Both the position numbers and the translations under genes were made by a program. A stretch of DNA of 64,000 bases, taken from contig JBHGNT010000022.1 in the NCBI GenBank assembly GCA_043228905.1, positions 2,418,001 through 2,482,000 on the forward strand, given 5' to 3'. The notes beneath the pieces were generated by a model. The model was given only the letters and a program-made list of their open reading frames with translations. It did not search any database and was not told the origin of the DNA. Source of the stretch: Azolla caroliniana (lineage: Eukaryota; Polypodiophyta). The first letter of the stretch is position 1, and the number at the start of each line of letters is the position of its first letter. Below, in pieces: positions 30,735 to 40,095 of this stretch.

Positions 30735-32378
30735 ATGACTAGACCAATGAACGACCCAATTGCCGAACGAGCAAGAAGACTAACCGAGAGACTGTAGAAG
30801 CGGGAGGCTTACCAGCAGGCGGCGGAGGAAATCGCAGATCAGTTTTTTTCCAAGGTGACTCGGTGCATCACGGAGAAGTCACTCCGATTGTAGCATAACC
30901 ACCACCCGGACGAAGGAAGTAGTCTGAGTAGTCTACAGGAAATAGAGTCCATTCTAGAGACACTTGCCGCAAGAGACATCAATTCGGGAGCGTTCTCCAC
31001 CATCTAATCGGATTCGGACGGCAAACATAGCATCCAATCGAATTATCGTAGTAGCCACGGTACCCCAGACAACCCGGAAGACGACGAATCGGACCACATT
31101 GCGACATCTGAGCTAGAGACAACAAAACCGGAGCCGGAAACAACAAAACCGGAATATCCAGACAAAACGACCGGCGCAGACCACCAAGAGGAGTGAGTTA
31201 CAATACCACCACTCGAGTCACCGAAGGAACAAGACGAGCGAGTTCCGACACCGCCCCCGGCACCACAAGAAGACAACGACACAATCCCATACCAATATCC
31301 GAAGTATCGGGATGACCCAGATCCGGAAGCCCATGTATACACGTTTCTCCAAACATGGGAGGCGAACCATGTCTCCCAACGACTGAACGAAGCAGAGCCC
31401 GAGAGGTCAAAGATAGTGGAATTTGACATGACCTTAGAGGGACCGGCGGCACGATGGCACTCTAAGTACCTCCCCCGCAATATTGACACATTCCAAGAGT
31501 TAAAGACAAGGTTTTCTAAGATTCTTCCGTAGGCAGGTGGATCAAAGGGAAATTGTCGAACAATTCTATACGACACGATAGGACCCAACCGAAACCATTA
31601 AGCAGTCCATCATACAGTGCTAGGAAATGCATAGTAAACTCACCAGAGCACCGCCGGAAGAAGCAAAAGTGATATTTTGGTGGCGCTCCGGGAACCCCTC
31701 CGAACAGTCTGTGCAGTCATAGATTTTCGGACCAACACAATAGACCAGGTCATTGACCAGGTCATGGAAATGGACAAGAATAGTTCTTGGCTAATAATAG
31801 GGGCACTCCAACGAGTACTCCCTATTGAAGAGGACCTATGGTTTGGCCAGGCCGTCCAATGCATGATGTGCCTTAATCTCGGGCACTCAACAATAGTGCA
31901 CAATGAGATCGCAGTGCATGCTATGCTATTCCGGGTCATACACAATGGACCACTGTGCATACAACCTGCTAAATCGGCAAGCTACACTAGTCCGGCACAT
32001 CAAAACCCAAAACGACCGAGAAGAAGAAGAAGAAAGATTTCGGTGAGATGATCGCTACAGACCAATACAAGACGTCTGATATAGAGATAGGTGGGACGAT
32101 TATGACCGAGACCGGAATGATCGAAGCCGGCACTATAACGACAATCGTTATGATCAAGATCACTCCCCTGGCTACAATCGGAGGAGAGAGGAGCAACGGG
32201 GAGACTATGATGATCGGCACCGGCAAGGATATCGGAACAACCGATGCTATAACAAAAAATGGAACGCTTGAAAAGAGGAGCGTCGAGAACCGGCGAAGGA
32301 TTACCAACGGGAGCCAGATAGAAGCATAACTAGCACTCAATCGGAACAACGAAGAATAGAGGAGCCCAACCAAATTTC
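30735..32378 (+). pseudogene. RLG3 gag, degraded and cut by COP3
   Basis: Homologue of RLG1b gag in several broken frames: start MTRPMNDPIAERARR-like at ~30737, the capsid domain around 31290-31640 (HVYTFLQTWEANHVSQRL in the forward frame), IDQVIDQVMEMDKNSSWLI at 31740-31790, a mutated knuckle (CMMCLNLGHSTIV) at ~31862, and the Arg/Asp repeat region (degenerate, ~32040-32330). COP3 enters at 32379; no RLG3 pol or 3' LTR is found anywhere in the window. Confidence 0.8.
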
Positions 32379-32926
32379 TGACAGAAATACATGCTCCGTA
32401 AGCACAACGCTCGGCCACAACCGAGTCTAGGATCAAACACAGAAAACGGGTAATGTACGCACGACACAGTGAAGAGAGGAGTACACAAGATGTTTACGTG
32501 GAAAACCCAAACTAGGGAAAAACCACGACAGCCCACAAATTGCAAACTATCACTATATCACAATGTACAATAGTAAAGCACCGAGGCAACAACCTCGAGT
32601 TTGCTATCTTCACCACAAGCGGTGGTTACAACAGATGCAACGCCCTCTTCCTCTCTCTCTCTCTCTGTACACAGTTACGCACTCAAATCTTGCACCAACA
32701 AGAATGACAACAACTACAATCTCTTTTACTGAGTTTGCCCTAAGTCATATTTATACTAATATGACTTTTTGGCTATTTACAAATATAGCCCCGGGTCTTC
32801 CATTGCCGGGTACTCCACATCTGGTTCATACCGGGTCTTCGTTGCCGAGTACTTGTCATCCAGTTCTCACCGGGTCTTCCGTTGCCAGGTGCTCCAATCC
32901 CATCCGGAGGGACCTGTTTCCTAACA
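32379..32926 (-). repeat. COP3 3' LTR
   Basis: 548 bp, plus-strand TGACAGAAATACATGC...TTTCCTAACA. Shorter than the COP2 LTRs because most of the CCGGTTCTCACCGGG tandem block is absent. Confidence 0.87.
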
Positions 32927-32941
32927 AACTCCCCCTTCACT
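32927..32941 (-). other. COP3 polypurine tract
   Basis: AGTGAAGGGGGAGTT on the element strand, identical to COP2. Confidence 0.85.
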
Positions 32942-33077
32942 CTGGCTTGGGATGTCTTACCAGTCCGATCCGATTCCGACATGCATCCAGCTTGTCGGGT
33001 ATTAGTACTTTGGTTAGCATATCCGACCCGTTCTCGGTCGTGTGGATCTTCGTCAGCGCGAACTCTCGATCTTCTAC

Positions 33078-34333
33078 TCACTCCCGAATCCAGTGATACC
33101 TACGCTGGATGCGCTTCACCCTGGAATGGTACGCTACATTCTTAGCAAGGTAGATGGCACTTTGACTATCGCAATAGAGCCGGTATTCATCTTGCCGGAT
33201 ACCGAGCTCTCCGATGAAGTCCTTCATCCATAATATTTCCTTGCCGGCTTCCAGAGCTGCCATGTACTCCGCCTCCGTGGTTGACAACGCAACCGTCTTC
33301 TACAACCTTGACTGCCATGAAACAACTCCCCCTACATATTTCATTACATACCCGGATGTAGACTGGCTGGTATCCACATCAGCCGACATGTCCGAATCAG
33401 TAAAACCGTCAAGTTGAGGTTTAGCGGAGCCGAATCGGAGACACATATTTGAAGTGCCCTTCACGTACCGGAGTATCCATTTGATCGCGTTCCAGTGCTC
33501 CTTTCCGGGATTGCTCATAAACCAGCTCACCACTCCAACTGCATATCCTATATCCGGTCGGGTACACACCATTGCGTACATTAAGCTCCCGACGACAGAG
33601 GCATATGGAACCTTCATCATATCCGCCTTCTTTGCTTTCAACTTCAGGCTTTGCTTACCGGATAATCTGCAGTTTGCCGAGAGTGTCGATCCGACCGGTT
33701 TCGCTTCTAACATGTTGAAATGCTGAAGCACCTTTGTCACGTATTTCTCCTCTGACAGCCACAATTGCTTCTTTGACCGGTCCCGGACGATGTGCATCCC
33801 CAATATCTGTCTTGTCGGACCCAAGTCTTTCATTGCGAAAGTTCAGTTGAGAGCCCTCTTCAGCATCCGTATTTTGTCTTGGTCCCATGCGATGATCAAC
33901 ATGTCGTCCACATACAGAAGGAGTATCGGGAAGTCGCCTCCTTCGAACTTATTCACAAACACGCAGTGATCGGCCTGCGTCTTGTGGTACCCTTGATCGG
34001 TCATGAAGGAATTGAACATCCGGTACCATTGTCGGGGAGCCTGCTTCAATCTGTACAGGCTCTTCTTCAACCGGCAAACCAAGTGCTCCTTCCCTTTCTC
34101 CACGAATCCTTCCGGTTGCTACATGTCGATCTCCTCTTTGAGGTCACCGTGAAGGAATGTCGTCTTCACGTCCAGCTGCTCTACCTTGAGGTCCATGCTT
34201 GCCACTATACTCAGCACCGTCCGGATGGAGGTCATCTTTACTACCGGGGCAAATATCTCGTCGAAGTCCACGCCCTTCTTTTGCTGGAACCCCTTCACCA
34301 CAATCCTGGCTTTGTATCTCGGGGGGTTGCCGG
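33078..34333 (-). pseudogene. COP3 reverse transcriptase and RNase H (3' part)
   Basis: 34119-34301 has KGVDFDEIFAPVVKMTSIR; 33843-34103 has SLYRLKQAPRQWY and the active-site LLLYVDDMLIIA; 33300-33833 has MKDLGPTRQILGMHIV through MVCTRPDIGYAVGVVS; 33078-33287 has the RNase H motif STTEAEYMAALEAGKEIL and YCDSQSAIYLAKN. Frames are separated by single-base shifts. Cut by CHR-B at 34333. Confidence 0.87.
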
Positions 34334-34466
34334 TGTCAGGAACTCTATTAAGGCAGAGAAGGAATTAGTACTAAAAGAAGGATTAGTACTATTGTTGGGG
34401 AATAGTACTAAGACAGAGAAGGATTAGTACTATGAGAGGTGTCGAACTTTGAGAGAAGGAATGAGT

Positions 34467-34508
<42 letters not shown>

Positions 34509-34798
34509 TGATGCGAAAGATATATGTATTATATGACGGAAGATATACAACAGTAGTTAGAAGGCTTAAGACTGGCGTTGAACCGATTTGGTTCGAACTA
34601 ATGCCTTGCGCCTCCTTTTATAGTGTCTTCAGGAATACTCCTGAAGTTTCTAGAATGTTCCAGAGAAATCTGGAATATACATCAATTTCCTAATAAAACC
34701 TAAATGAAAATAATATCCTTCAAATTACAACTCATAACCTAATGGTAAAGTCTCGACCCGTGTAACAAAAGGTTATGGGTTCGAGTCTAGTTATGACA
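34334..34798 (-). repeat. CHR-B 3' LTR
   Basis: 465 bp; element strand TGTCATAACTAGACTC...GTTCCTGACA. TATA box (minus, ~34616-34622), predicted start ~34589, (GA)17 in U5 (~34470-34503), and three AGTACTAA-type short repeats near the 3' end. Confidence 0.95.
34727..34797 (+). other. tRNA-like block in the CHR-B 3' LTR (antisense to the element)
   Basis: TCATAAC ... CTAATGGTAAAGTC ... GGTTATGGGTTCGAGTC ... GTTATGA: a D-arm/A-box-like part, a GGGTTCGAGTC B-box-like part, and outer 7-base arms TCATAAC/GTTATGA that are perfectly complementary, as an acceptor stem would be. The anticodon arm is poor, so it is tRNA-derived or tRNA-mimicking rather than a working tRNA gene. Confidence 0.6.
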
Positions 34799-36623
34799 TT
34801 ATCCCCCCTTTAAAACGACGAGTTTCACGAGTCGTTTTGGATTGAGGACCCGGTTTCTCGGGATATCGTCGATGGAAGTCTTCTAGAAGAGCACGAGCAT
34901 TGGTCACATTCTCGATCGGTTCCCAAGTACGCTCGCTGGGACTATATCCTAGCCAATCGACTAGATAGTAGAGCTTGTTGCGAACAATCTTGGAATCGAG
35001 GATGGCAGCGACCTCATACTCAGGTCCATCTTCAAGCTCGATAGGAGGTGGAGGTTGTATAGTACGTCCTGGGATAGTGCTCTCGTGATAGGGTTCGAGG
35101 AGAGAACTATGAAACACCGGGTGTATCCGAAGTTGCGGAGGTAGCTCGAGACGAAAAGCGACATCATTAATCTTCCCGATAATACGGAAAGGACCTAATC
35201 GTCGATAATCCAACTTCTCACATGGGCGAGTAGTCTTGATGTGTCGTCGTAGCAGCCACACCCGATCTCCAATGTTAAAACTGGATGGAAGTCGATGACG
35301 ATCTGCGTAGTCCTTGTGTGATTGTTGAGCTTGCTGGAGTTGAGTAGATAAATCCGCTTGTATCTTGCGTAACCGCTCCAAACGATCCTCCGCGCAAGGA
35401 TTTGTGGACACTTCTGGGGTTTCAAGGACACACCACCGGGGATGATATCCCGTATAAGCGTAGAATGGCGTGACTTTAGTCGATGCGTGGATAGCGTTAT
35501 TATAGGCAAATTCGGCGAACTGAAGAATATCTGCCCAGTCATTCTGATGATAGTTGAGAAAGCACCGCAGATACTGCTCCAGTGTTTGATTTGTTCGTTC
35601 GGCTTGACCGTCGGTTTGTGGGTGGTAGCCGGAGGAGAGGTTACAAGTGACCTTCAGCATTTTAAAAAGGTGCTTCCAGAATTTTGACACAAACTGGGGT
35701 CCACGATCGCTGATGATATTATCAGGGAGTCCATGATGCCGACATACTTCCCGCATGACAATTTCAGCGGTGTCTTCACTAGATATTTCTTTAGTACATG
35801 GTAAGAAATGAGCCATCTTCGTATATCGATCCACCACTGTGAGAATCGCACTGAATCCCTTAGAGACTGGAAGATCTGTAATGAAGTCAAGAGCAATGGA
35901 TTGCCATGGCTTGCTTGGAATTGGTAATGGTTCTAATAAACCATATGGATGATGTCTTGGCATTTTCGCTCTGCAGCATGTATCGCAAGTCCGAACAAAA
36001 TCTTCGACAAATTGTCGCATACGGGGCCACCAGAATGATCGTTGTACTAAATCTAATGTTTTAGTACTACCAAAATGTCCTGCTGTATATGTGTCATGGC
36101 AGTTTTGTACTACTCGAAGGCGGCAAGAACCATTAGGAACATACAAAAGTTCTTTAAAGAAGAGTAATCCATCACAGTATTTGAATTGCCGATAATCCGT
36201 ACCTGGTGATTGTGATTGTGAACATGACGCTCGAGAGGGGTCAATTTGTGCTAGTATAGCTTGGGCGAAAGCGTCAGTCTTCAAATCCTCACGTATAGTA
36301 TTGGTAATGTCGGAATCCACGGGCATGTCAAAGATCTGTGCTGCTTGCAGTCGTGCTGGACCCAAGATTACTTGCTTCTGGTTATCGAAAGCTGGTTCAC
36401 CGGGACGTGGTGTTAGATACGAACGCCGTGATAATGCATCTGCCTTCCCTTGGTGCTTCCCCGGACGATATGTAATTTTGAAGTCGAAGCGTGTGAGGAA
36501 GTGGGCCCACCGAGCTTGACGTCGATTCAGTACACGAGCATCTTGAAAGTAGGCAAGGTTCTTGTGGTCACTGAATACAGTGACCTGATGAGGAGATCCC
36601 TCCAGGAAATGCCTCCATTGCAT
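34791..36623 (-). CDS. pol: CHR-B pol, part 2: RNase H end, integrase, chromodomain
   Basis: 610 codons from a Met at 36623; in life it would be the continuation of part 1. RNase H end (VFSDHKNLAYFQDARVL, NRRQARWAHFLTRFDFKITY); integrase zinc region (CHDTYTAGHFGSTK ... CDTCCRAK); core with Asp in SIALDFITDLPVSKG, Asp in NIISDRGPQF and Glu in QTDGQAERTNQTL; GPY/F-like GDRVWLLRRHIKTTRPCEKL ... HPVFHSSLLEPYH; chromodomain at ~535-585 (YYLVDWLGYSPSERTWEPIE). The stop TAA lies inside the 3' LTR (TG-TCA-TAA). All catalytic residues are present. Confidence 0.92.
   Translation of the reverse strand: MQWRHFLEGSPHQVTVFSDHKNLAYFQDARVLNRRQARWAHFLTRFDFKITYRPGKHQGKADALSRRSYLTPRPGEPAFDNQKQVILGPARLQAAQIFDMPVDSDITNTIREDLKTDAFAQAILAQIDPSRASCSQSQSPGTDYRQFKYCDGLLFFKELLYVPNGSCRLRVVQNCHDTYTAGHFGSTKTLDLVQRSFWWPRMRQFVEDFVRTCDTCCRAKMPRHHPYGLLEPLPIPSKPWQSIALDFITDLPVSKGFSAILTVVDRYTKMAHFLPCTKEISSEDTAEIVMREVCRHHGLPDNIISDRGPQFVSKFWKHLFKMLKVTCNLSSGYHPQTDGQAERTNQTLEQYLRCFLNYHQNDWADILQFAEFAYNNAIHASTKVTPFYAYTGYHPRWCVLETPEVSTNPCAEDRLERLRKIQADLSTQLQQAQQSHKDYADRHRLPSSFNIGDRVWLLRRHIKTTRPCEKLDYRRLGPFRIIGKINDVAFRLELPPQLRIHPVFHSSLLEPYHESTIPGRTIQPPPPIELEDGPEYEVAAILDSKIVRNKLYYLVDWLGYSPSERTWEPIENVTNARALLEDFHRRYPEKPGPQSKTTRETRRFKGGIMS
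34799..34811 (-). other. CHR-B polypurine tract
   Basis: AAAGGGGGGATAA on the element strand, directly before TGTCATAAC of the 3' LTR. It is also coding: pol reads through it and stops two codons inside the LTR. Confidence 0.85.
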
Positions 36624-36640
36624 AAAAGAATCAACTATTG

Positions 36641-38386
36641 CTAATAGCTCTTTATCATGAATTTCGTAGTTGATTCGGCGGCGTCAAACTTACGGGAGTG
36701 GAAAGCCACAGGATGTAGCTTCTCGTCGTTACCCTGTTGTGACAGAATGCTCCCCAATGCGAAATCCGATGCATCAGCTTCGATAATGAATGGTTTTTCC
36801 GGATCCACATGACCTAAAATTGGAGCTGATGTAAACGCCTTCTTAAGACTCTCGAAAGCCATGTCCGTCTCTTTAGACCAAATGAATGATTGTCCCTTCC
36901 TGGTGAGCTGTGTGAGAGGCAGCACAATTTTTGAGTAATTTTGTATGAACTTCCGGTAGAAATTTGCAAAGCCTAGGAAGCATTGCACATCCCGCACCGA
37001 ACGCGGAGTGTGCCATTCTATCACCGTTTTGACCTTGGCTGGGTCCATAGATATGCCTTCTGAGGAGATGACATAGCCGAGAAACTCCACTTGGTTGCAC
37101 CCGAAACTACATTTCTCTAACTTTGCATACAGACCATGTTCTCGAAGTCGTTTTAGTACTAATAGTACATGAGAATCATGTTCTTCTTGGGTCTTTGAAT
37201 AAACCAGTAGATCATCCAAATAGATGATCAAAAAATCATCCAAGAGATCTCGAAATATATCATTCGCCATGTGCTGGAAGACTGCCGGCGCATTAGTGAG
37301 TCCGAACGGCATGACCGTATACTCGAAGTGCCCATATCTGGTGCGAAACGCGGTCTTCCATTCATCTCCTGGTCGGATCCGTACGAGGTTATAGGCTCCT
37401 CGTAAGTCGATCTTCGTGAAGAACCTGGCACCGTTGATCCGTTCTAAAAGACTTGAGATAAGGGGAAGAGCATACCTATTTCTTACTGTGACCTTATTCA
37501 AGCCACGGTAATCTACAACGAGTCGAAGCGAGCCATCTTTTTTCTTGACGAAGAAAATGGGTGCGCCGGCTGGAGATTTCGAATGCCGAATGAAACCGTT
37601 CTCCAAATTCTCCTCTATATAGGCTCGAAGGACTTCTAGCTCGGTTGGTGACAAATTGTAGATCGGCCCCCATGGCGGCTCTTTTCCCGGTTGTAAGTCG
37701 ATGGCGCAGTCGTATGGCCGATGATGAGGAAGTGTGTTGGCTTGTACTTTATCGAACACATCAGCATACTGACGATACTTCTCGGGAAGTTGAACGGTGG
37801 ACTCCTCTTTGGTGGTGCTGGAGGGTTGTACTGATATTGCAAAGAGAAACATTTCCTCCTTGCGCCCTTCCTCACACAACTGACGTAGCGAAATGGTTGC
37901 AACCTTCTGGGTAGATCCTTGGGTTTGTCGCAACCGGATTTCCCTTGTCCTCCAATCTATGTCTGGGTCATGTAACTCGAACCATGGTAATCCTAAAACT
38001 ATGGGATGTTCTGGAATACTAATAATATTAAATGATACTACACATGTTAAGTTATCTAGGACAATATTAACGGGTTCCGACTCTTCTATGATATTACCAG
38101 AAGCAATGGGACGACCATCAATGACTACTACTGAGGCTGGACATGGGAGCTTTCTGAGAGATATCTGATGAGCTCGGGCAAAATTCCTATCCATGAAGCA
38201 AGAATTAGCTCCGGAATCTAGAAGGGCTAAGGTATGTACTGGAGGGGTACTTTTAGTACTAACTGCTACTTGGACTACGAACACATCACTAACTTGCTTA
38301 GAGGGAATGGAACCACTAATGGGCTGCACAGATCTAGGGCTGTCCAACCAAACGGCTCCTATTTTGGCTGGACTTAGTCGTTTAAC
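36641..38386 (-). CDS. pol: CHR-B pol, part 1: protease, RT, RNase H start
   Basis: 568 codons from a TTG near 38347, but the frame is open back across the gag end to ~38386, consistent with entry by a -1 shift. Protease ALLDSGANSCFMD (Asp ~44). RT: RLVVDYRGLNKVTVRNRYAL, KIDLRGAYNLVRI, MPFGLTNAPAVFQHM and the intact active site YLDD (374-377, 37215-37226). RNase H start IEADASDFALGSILSQQ. The frame closes at 36641 because one A is missing in the run at ~36683-36690 (where the usual EINYEIHDKELLA motif is read one base out), separating it from part 2; a single-base lesion or sequencing error. Confidence 0.9.
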   Translation of the reverse strand, partial: VKRLSPAKIGAVWLDSPRSVQPISGSIPSKQVSDVFVVQVAVSTKSTPPVHTLALLDSGANSCFMDRNFARAHQISLRKLPCPASVVVIDGRPIASGNIIEESEPVNIVLDNLTCVVSFNIISIPEHPIVLGLPWFELHDPDIDWRTREIRLRQTQGSTQKVATISLRQLCEEGRKEEMFLFAISVQPSSTTKEESTVQLPEKYRQYADVFDKVQANTLPHHRPYDCAIDLQPGKEPPWGPIYNLSPTELEVLRAYIEENLENGFIRHSKSPAGAPIFFVKKKDGSLRLVVDYRGLNKVTVRNRYALPLISSLLERINGARFFTKIDLRGAYNLVRIRPGDEWKTAFRTRYGHFEYTVMPFGLTNAPAVFQHMANDIFRDLLDDFLIIYLDDLLVYSKTQEEHDSHVLLVLKRLREHGLYAKLEKCSFGCNQVEFLGYVISSEGISMDPAKVKTVIEWHTPRSVRDVQCFLGFANFYRKFIQNYSKIVLPLTQLTRKGQSFIWSKETDMAFESLKKAFTSAPILGHVDPEKPFIIEADASDFALGSILSQQGNDEKLHPVAFHSRKFDAAESTTKFMIKSY

Positions 38387-39543
38387 TCTTCTTCTAATTG
38401 GCTAAGGACATCAAATTTGTTTGCGAGATTCGGACTATTAGTACTATTAGGACTATTATGACTATGAGGATTATCAGAGATTCCTACTGAAATAGACTCG
38501 GGTTTAGTATAGTCAGAACTAACAATGACTTGGTTTACCTGCCTTCTTGGTCTATGGGGACAGTTTATCGCGATATGCCCTGGTCCACCGCAATAAAGGC
38601 ATAATCGGTTTGTTCGGCGTCGTTGCTTTTCCTCCTCCGATAGTGGCCCACGACGACGTGTAGTGTCAATTTCCATTGGAGTTGGAGTACTTACTGGAGG
38701 CGCATTATATGACTCCCTTTGAAAAGGTTTCGCTACCACTGAGGCATAGGTAGGCTCGGATCTTGCCCTCGGCATCTGAAATTGTCGTTCCGAACGTCGC
38801 TCGAAGAGGCGGTTGTCACATCTGACCGCTCGACTGATTGCTTCTGTTAATGATTTTGGCTCTTCAGGGAAAGTCAAGAGTAAATCCTTGACATCGTTGC
38901 GTAGACCATAGCGGAACTGCTCCATCAATGCTTGATCATCCCAGGGGATATCGGCGGCGAGTAGGCGGAAGTCTGCAGCATATGCGGAGGCTGGACGGTC
39001 ACCTTGGCGTAATCGCCGGATTTTGTTGATTGCAGTCCTTATGCTGTCAGTATCTCCAAAACATGCTTTAAACTCACTTATGAATTCTTCAAAATTATTT
39101 AGTACTGGAGATTCCTTTTCTAGTAGCGGAGCGAACCATGCTAATGCTGAGCCATTTAACAACGTGCCTACTAAACCCACTCGTGATGCATCGGTGGGAT
39201 ATCGGGACGGATGCATTTGAATAACTAACCGTACCTGGTTAAGAAACCCTCTAAACTGCGATCGCGTTCCATCGAACTTCGTGGGAAGGCCAATCTTGGG
39301 TTCTTTATGAATCCCTTGTGCTCCGTGCCCTTGTTGTTGCATTGCTACGATGGTTGCTTCGAGTTGTTGCACGCGTAACGCAAGTTCCCCATGCTGTTGT
39401 TGCGTTTGTTGCTTTTCTAAGGAAATTTGCTGAAGATCCCCCAACAAGCGTTGATTTTCTTGTTCCAAAGCATGAAACTTCTCTTTCAAGCATTGAAATT
39501 CCGAGAAAACGGATTGATACTCTTCAGCGCTAACGGTGGCCAT
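38374..39543 (-). CDS. gag: CHR-B gag
   Basis: 389 codons, intact, ATG at 39541-39543 about 90 bases from the 5' LTR. N-terminal coiled coil (~10-70: LKEKFHALEQENQRLLGDLQ, Gln-rich), retrotransposon gag domain (~85-250: GTRSQFRGFLNQVRLVIQMH; IRRLRQGDRPASAYAADF), and one CX2CX4HX4C nucleocapsid knuckle near 325 (CLYCGGPGHIAINC). Builds the virus-like particle of the element. Ends ...QLEEELND, with pol overlapping in the -1 frame. Confidence 0.93.
   Translation of the reverse strand: MATVSAEEYQSVFSEFQCLKEKFHALEQENQRLLGDLQQISLEKQQTQQQHGELALRVQQLEATIVAMQQQGHGAQGIHKEPKIGLPTKFDGTRSQFRGFLNQVRLVIQMHPSRYPTDASRVGLVGTLLNGSALAWFAPLLEKESPVLNNFEEFISEFKACFGDTDSIRTAINKIRRLRQGDRPASAYAADFRLLAADIPWDDQALMEQFRYGLRNDVKDLLLTFPEEPKSLTEAISRAVRCDNRLFERRSERQFQMPRARSEPTYASVVAKPFQRESYNAPPVSTPTPMEIDTTRRRGPLSEEEKQRRRTNRLCLYCGGPGHIAINCPHRPRRQVNQVIVSSDYTKPESISVGISDNPHSHNSPNSTNSPNLANKFDVLSQLEEELND
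38380..38386 (-). promoter_or_regulatory. Candidate -1 ribosomal frameshift heptamer at the CHR-B gag-pol junction
   Basis: GTTAAAC on the element strand (G TTA AAC in the gag frame), two codons before the gag TAA (38374-38376). Slipping back one base enters the pol frame (GTT AAA CGA CTA), which is open on both sides. It resembles the X XXY YYZ class; GUUAAAC is a known functional variant in nidoviruses. The same heptamer is kept in CHR-A (7491-7497). No downstream structure was computed. Confidence 0.55.
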
Positions 39544-39616
39544 GGGATGAAGGAAAAGGGAAATAAGAGACTAGTAGGAAAGGAGAGAGACAGAAGGAAG
39601 AGGGAGACTAGTAGGG

Positions 39617-39631
39617 AAAATCGGTTCAAAC
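39617..39631 (-). promoter_or_regulatory. CHR-B primer-binding site (self-priming type)
   Basis: Element strand GTTTGAACCGATTTT directly after the 5' LTR. No TGG-initial tRNA complement. TTGAACCGATTT is a perfect 12-nt complement of AAATCGGTTCAA at the predicted mRNA 5' end (39887-39876), as in Tf1-like elements. Confidence 0.75.
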
Positions 39632-39764
39632 TGTCAGGAACTCTATTAAGGCAGAGAAGGAATTAGTACTAAAAGAAGGATTAGTACTATTGTTGGGGAA
39701 TAGTACTAAGACAGAGAAGGATTAGTACTATGAGAGGTGTCGAACTTTGAGAGAAGGAATGAGT

Positions 39765-39806
<42 letters not shown>

Positions 39807-39875
39807 TGATGCGAAAGATATATGTATTATATGACGGAAGATATACAACAGTAGTTAGAAGGCTTAAGACTGGCG

Positions 39876-39920
39876 TTGAACCGATTTGGTTCGAACTAAT
39901 GCCTTGCGCCTCCTTTTATA
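39876..39920 (-). promoter_or_regulatory. CHR-B core promoter and transcript 5' end
   Basis: TATAAAAGG on the minus strand begins at 39920; 33 bases downstream lies AAATCGGTTCAA (39887-39876). Plant initiation about 30-33 nt from TATA would place this 12-mer at the very 5' end of the mRNA, where it can fold back on the primer site at 39617-39631. Confidence 0.7.
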
Positions 39921-40024
39921 GTGTCTTCAGGAATACTCCTGAAGTTTCTAGAATGTTCCAGAGAAATCTGGAATATACATCAATTTCCTAATAAAACCTA
40001 AATGAAAATAATATCCTTCAAATT

Positions 40025-40095
40025 ACAACTCATAACCTAATGGTAAAGTCTCGACCCGTGTAACAAAAGGTTATGGGTTCGAGTCTAGTTATGAC
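40025..40095 (+). other. tRNA-like block in the CHR-B 5' LTR
   Basis: Second identical copy of the block at 34727-34797: TAATGGTAAAGTC then GGGTTCGAGTC within complementary TCATAAC/GTTATGA arms. In this LTR it lies upstream of the TATA box, reading away from the element body. Confidence 0.6.

Noticed and set aside
34470-34503. (GA)n tracts at 34470, 39769 and 8594 and the (CT)n tracts in COP2/COP3 LTRs as regulatory GAGA sites
   Set aside because: Simple repeats prone to slippage; no evidence beyond composition.
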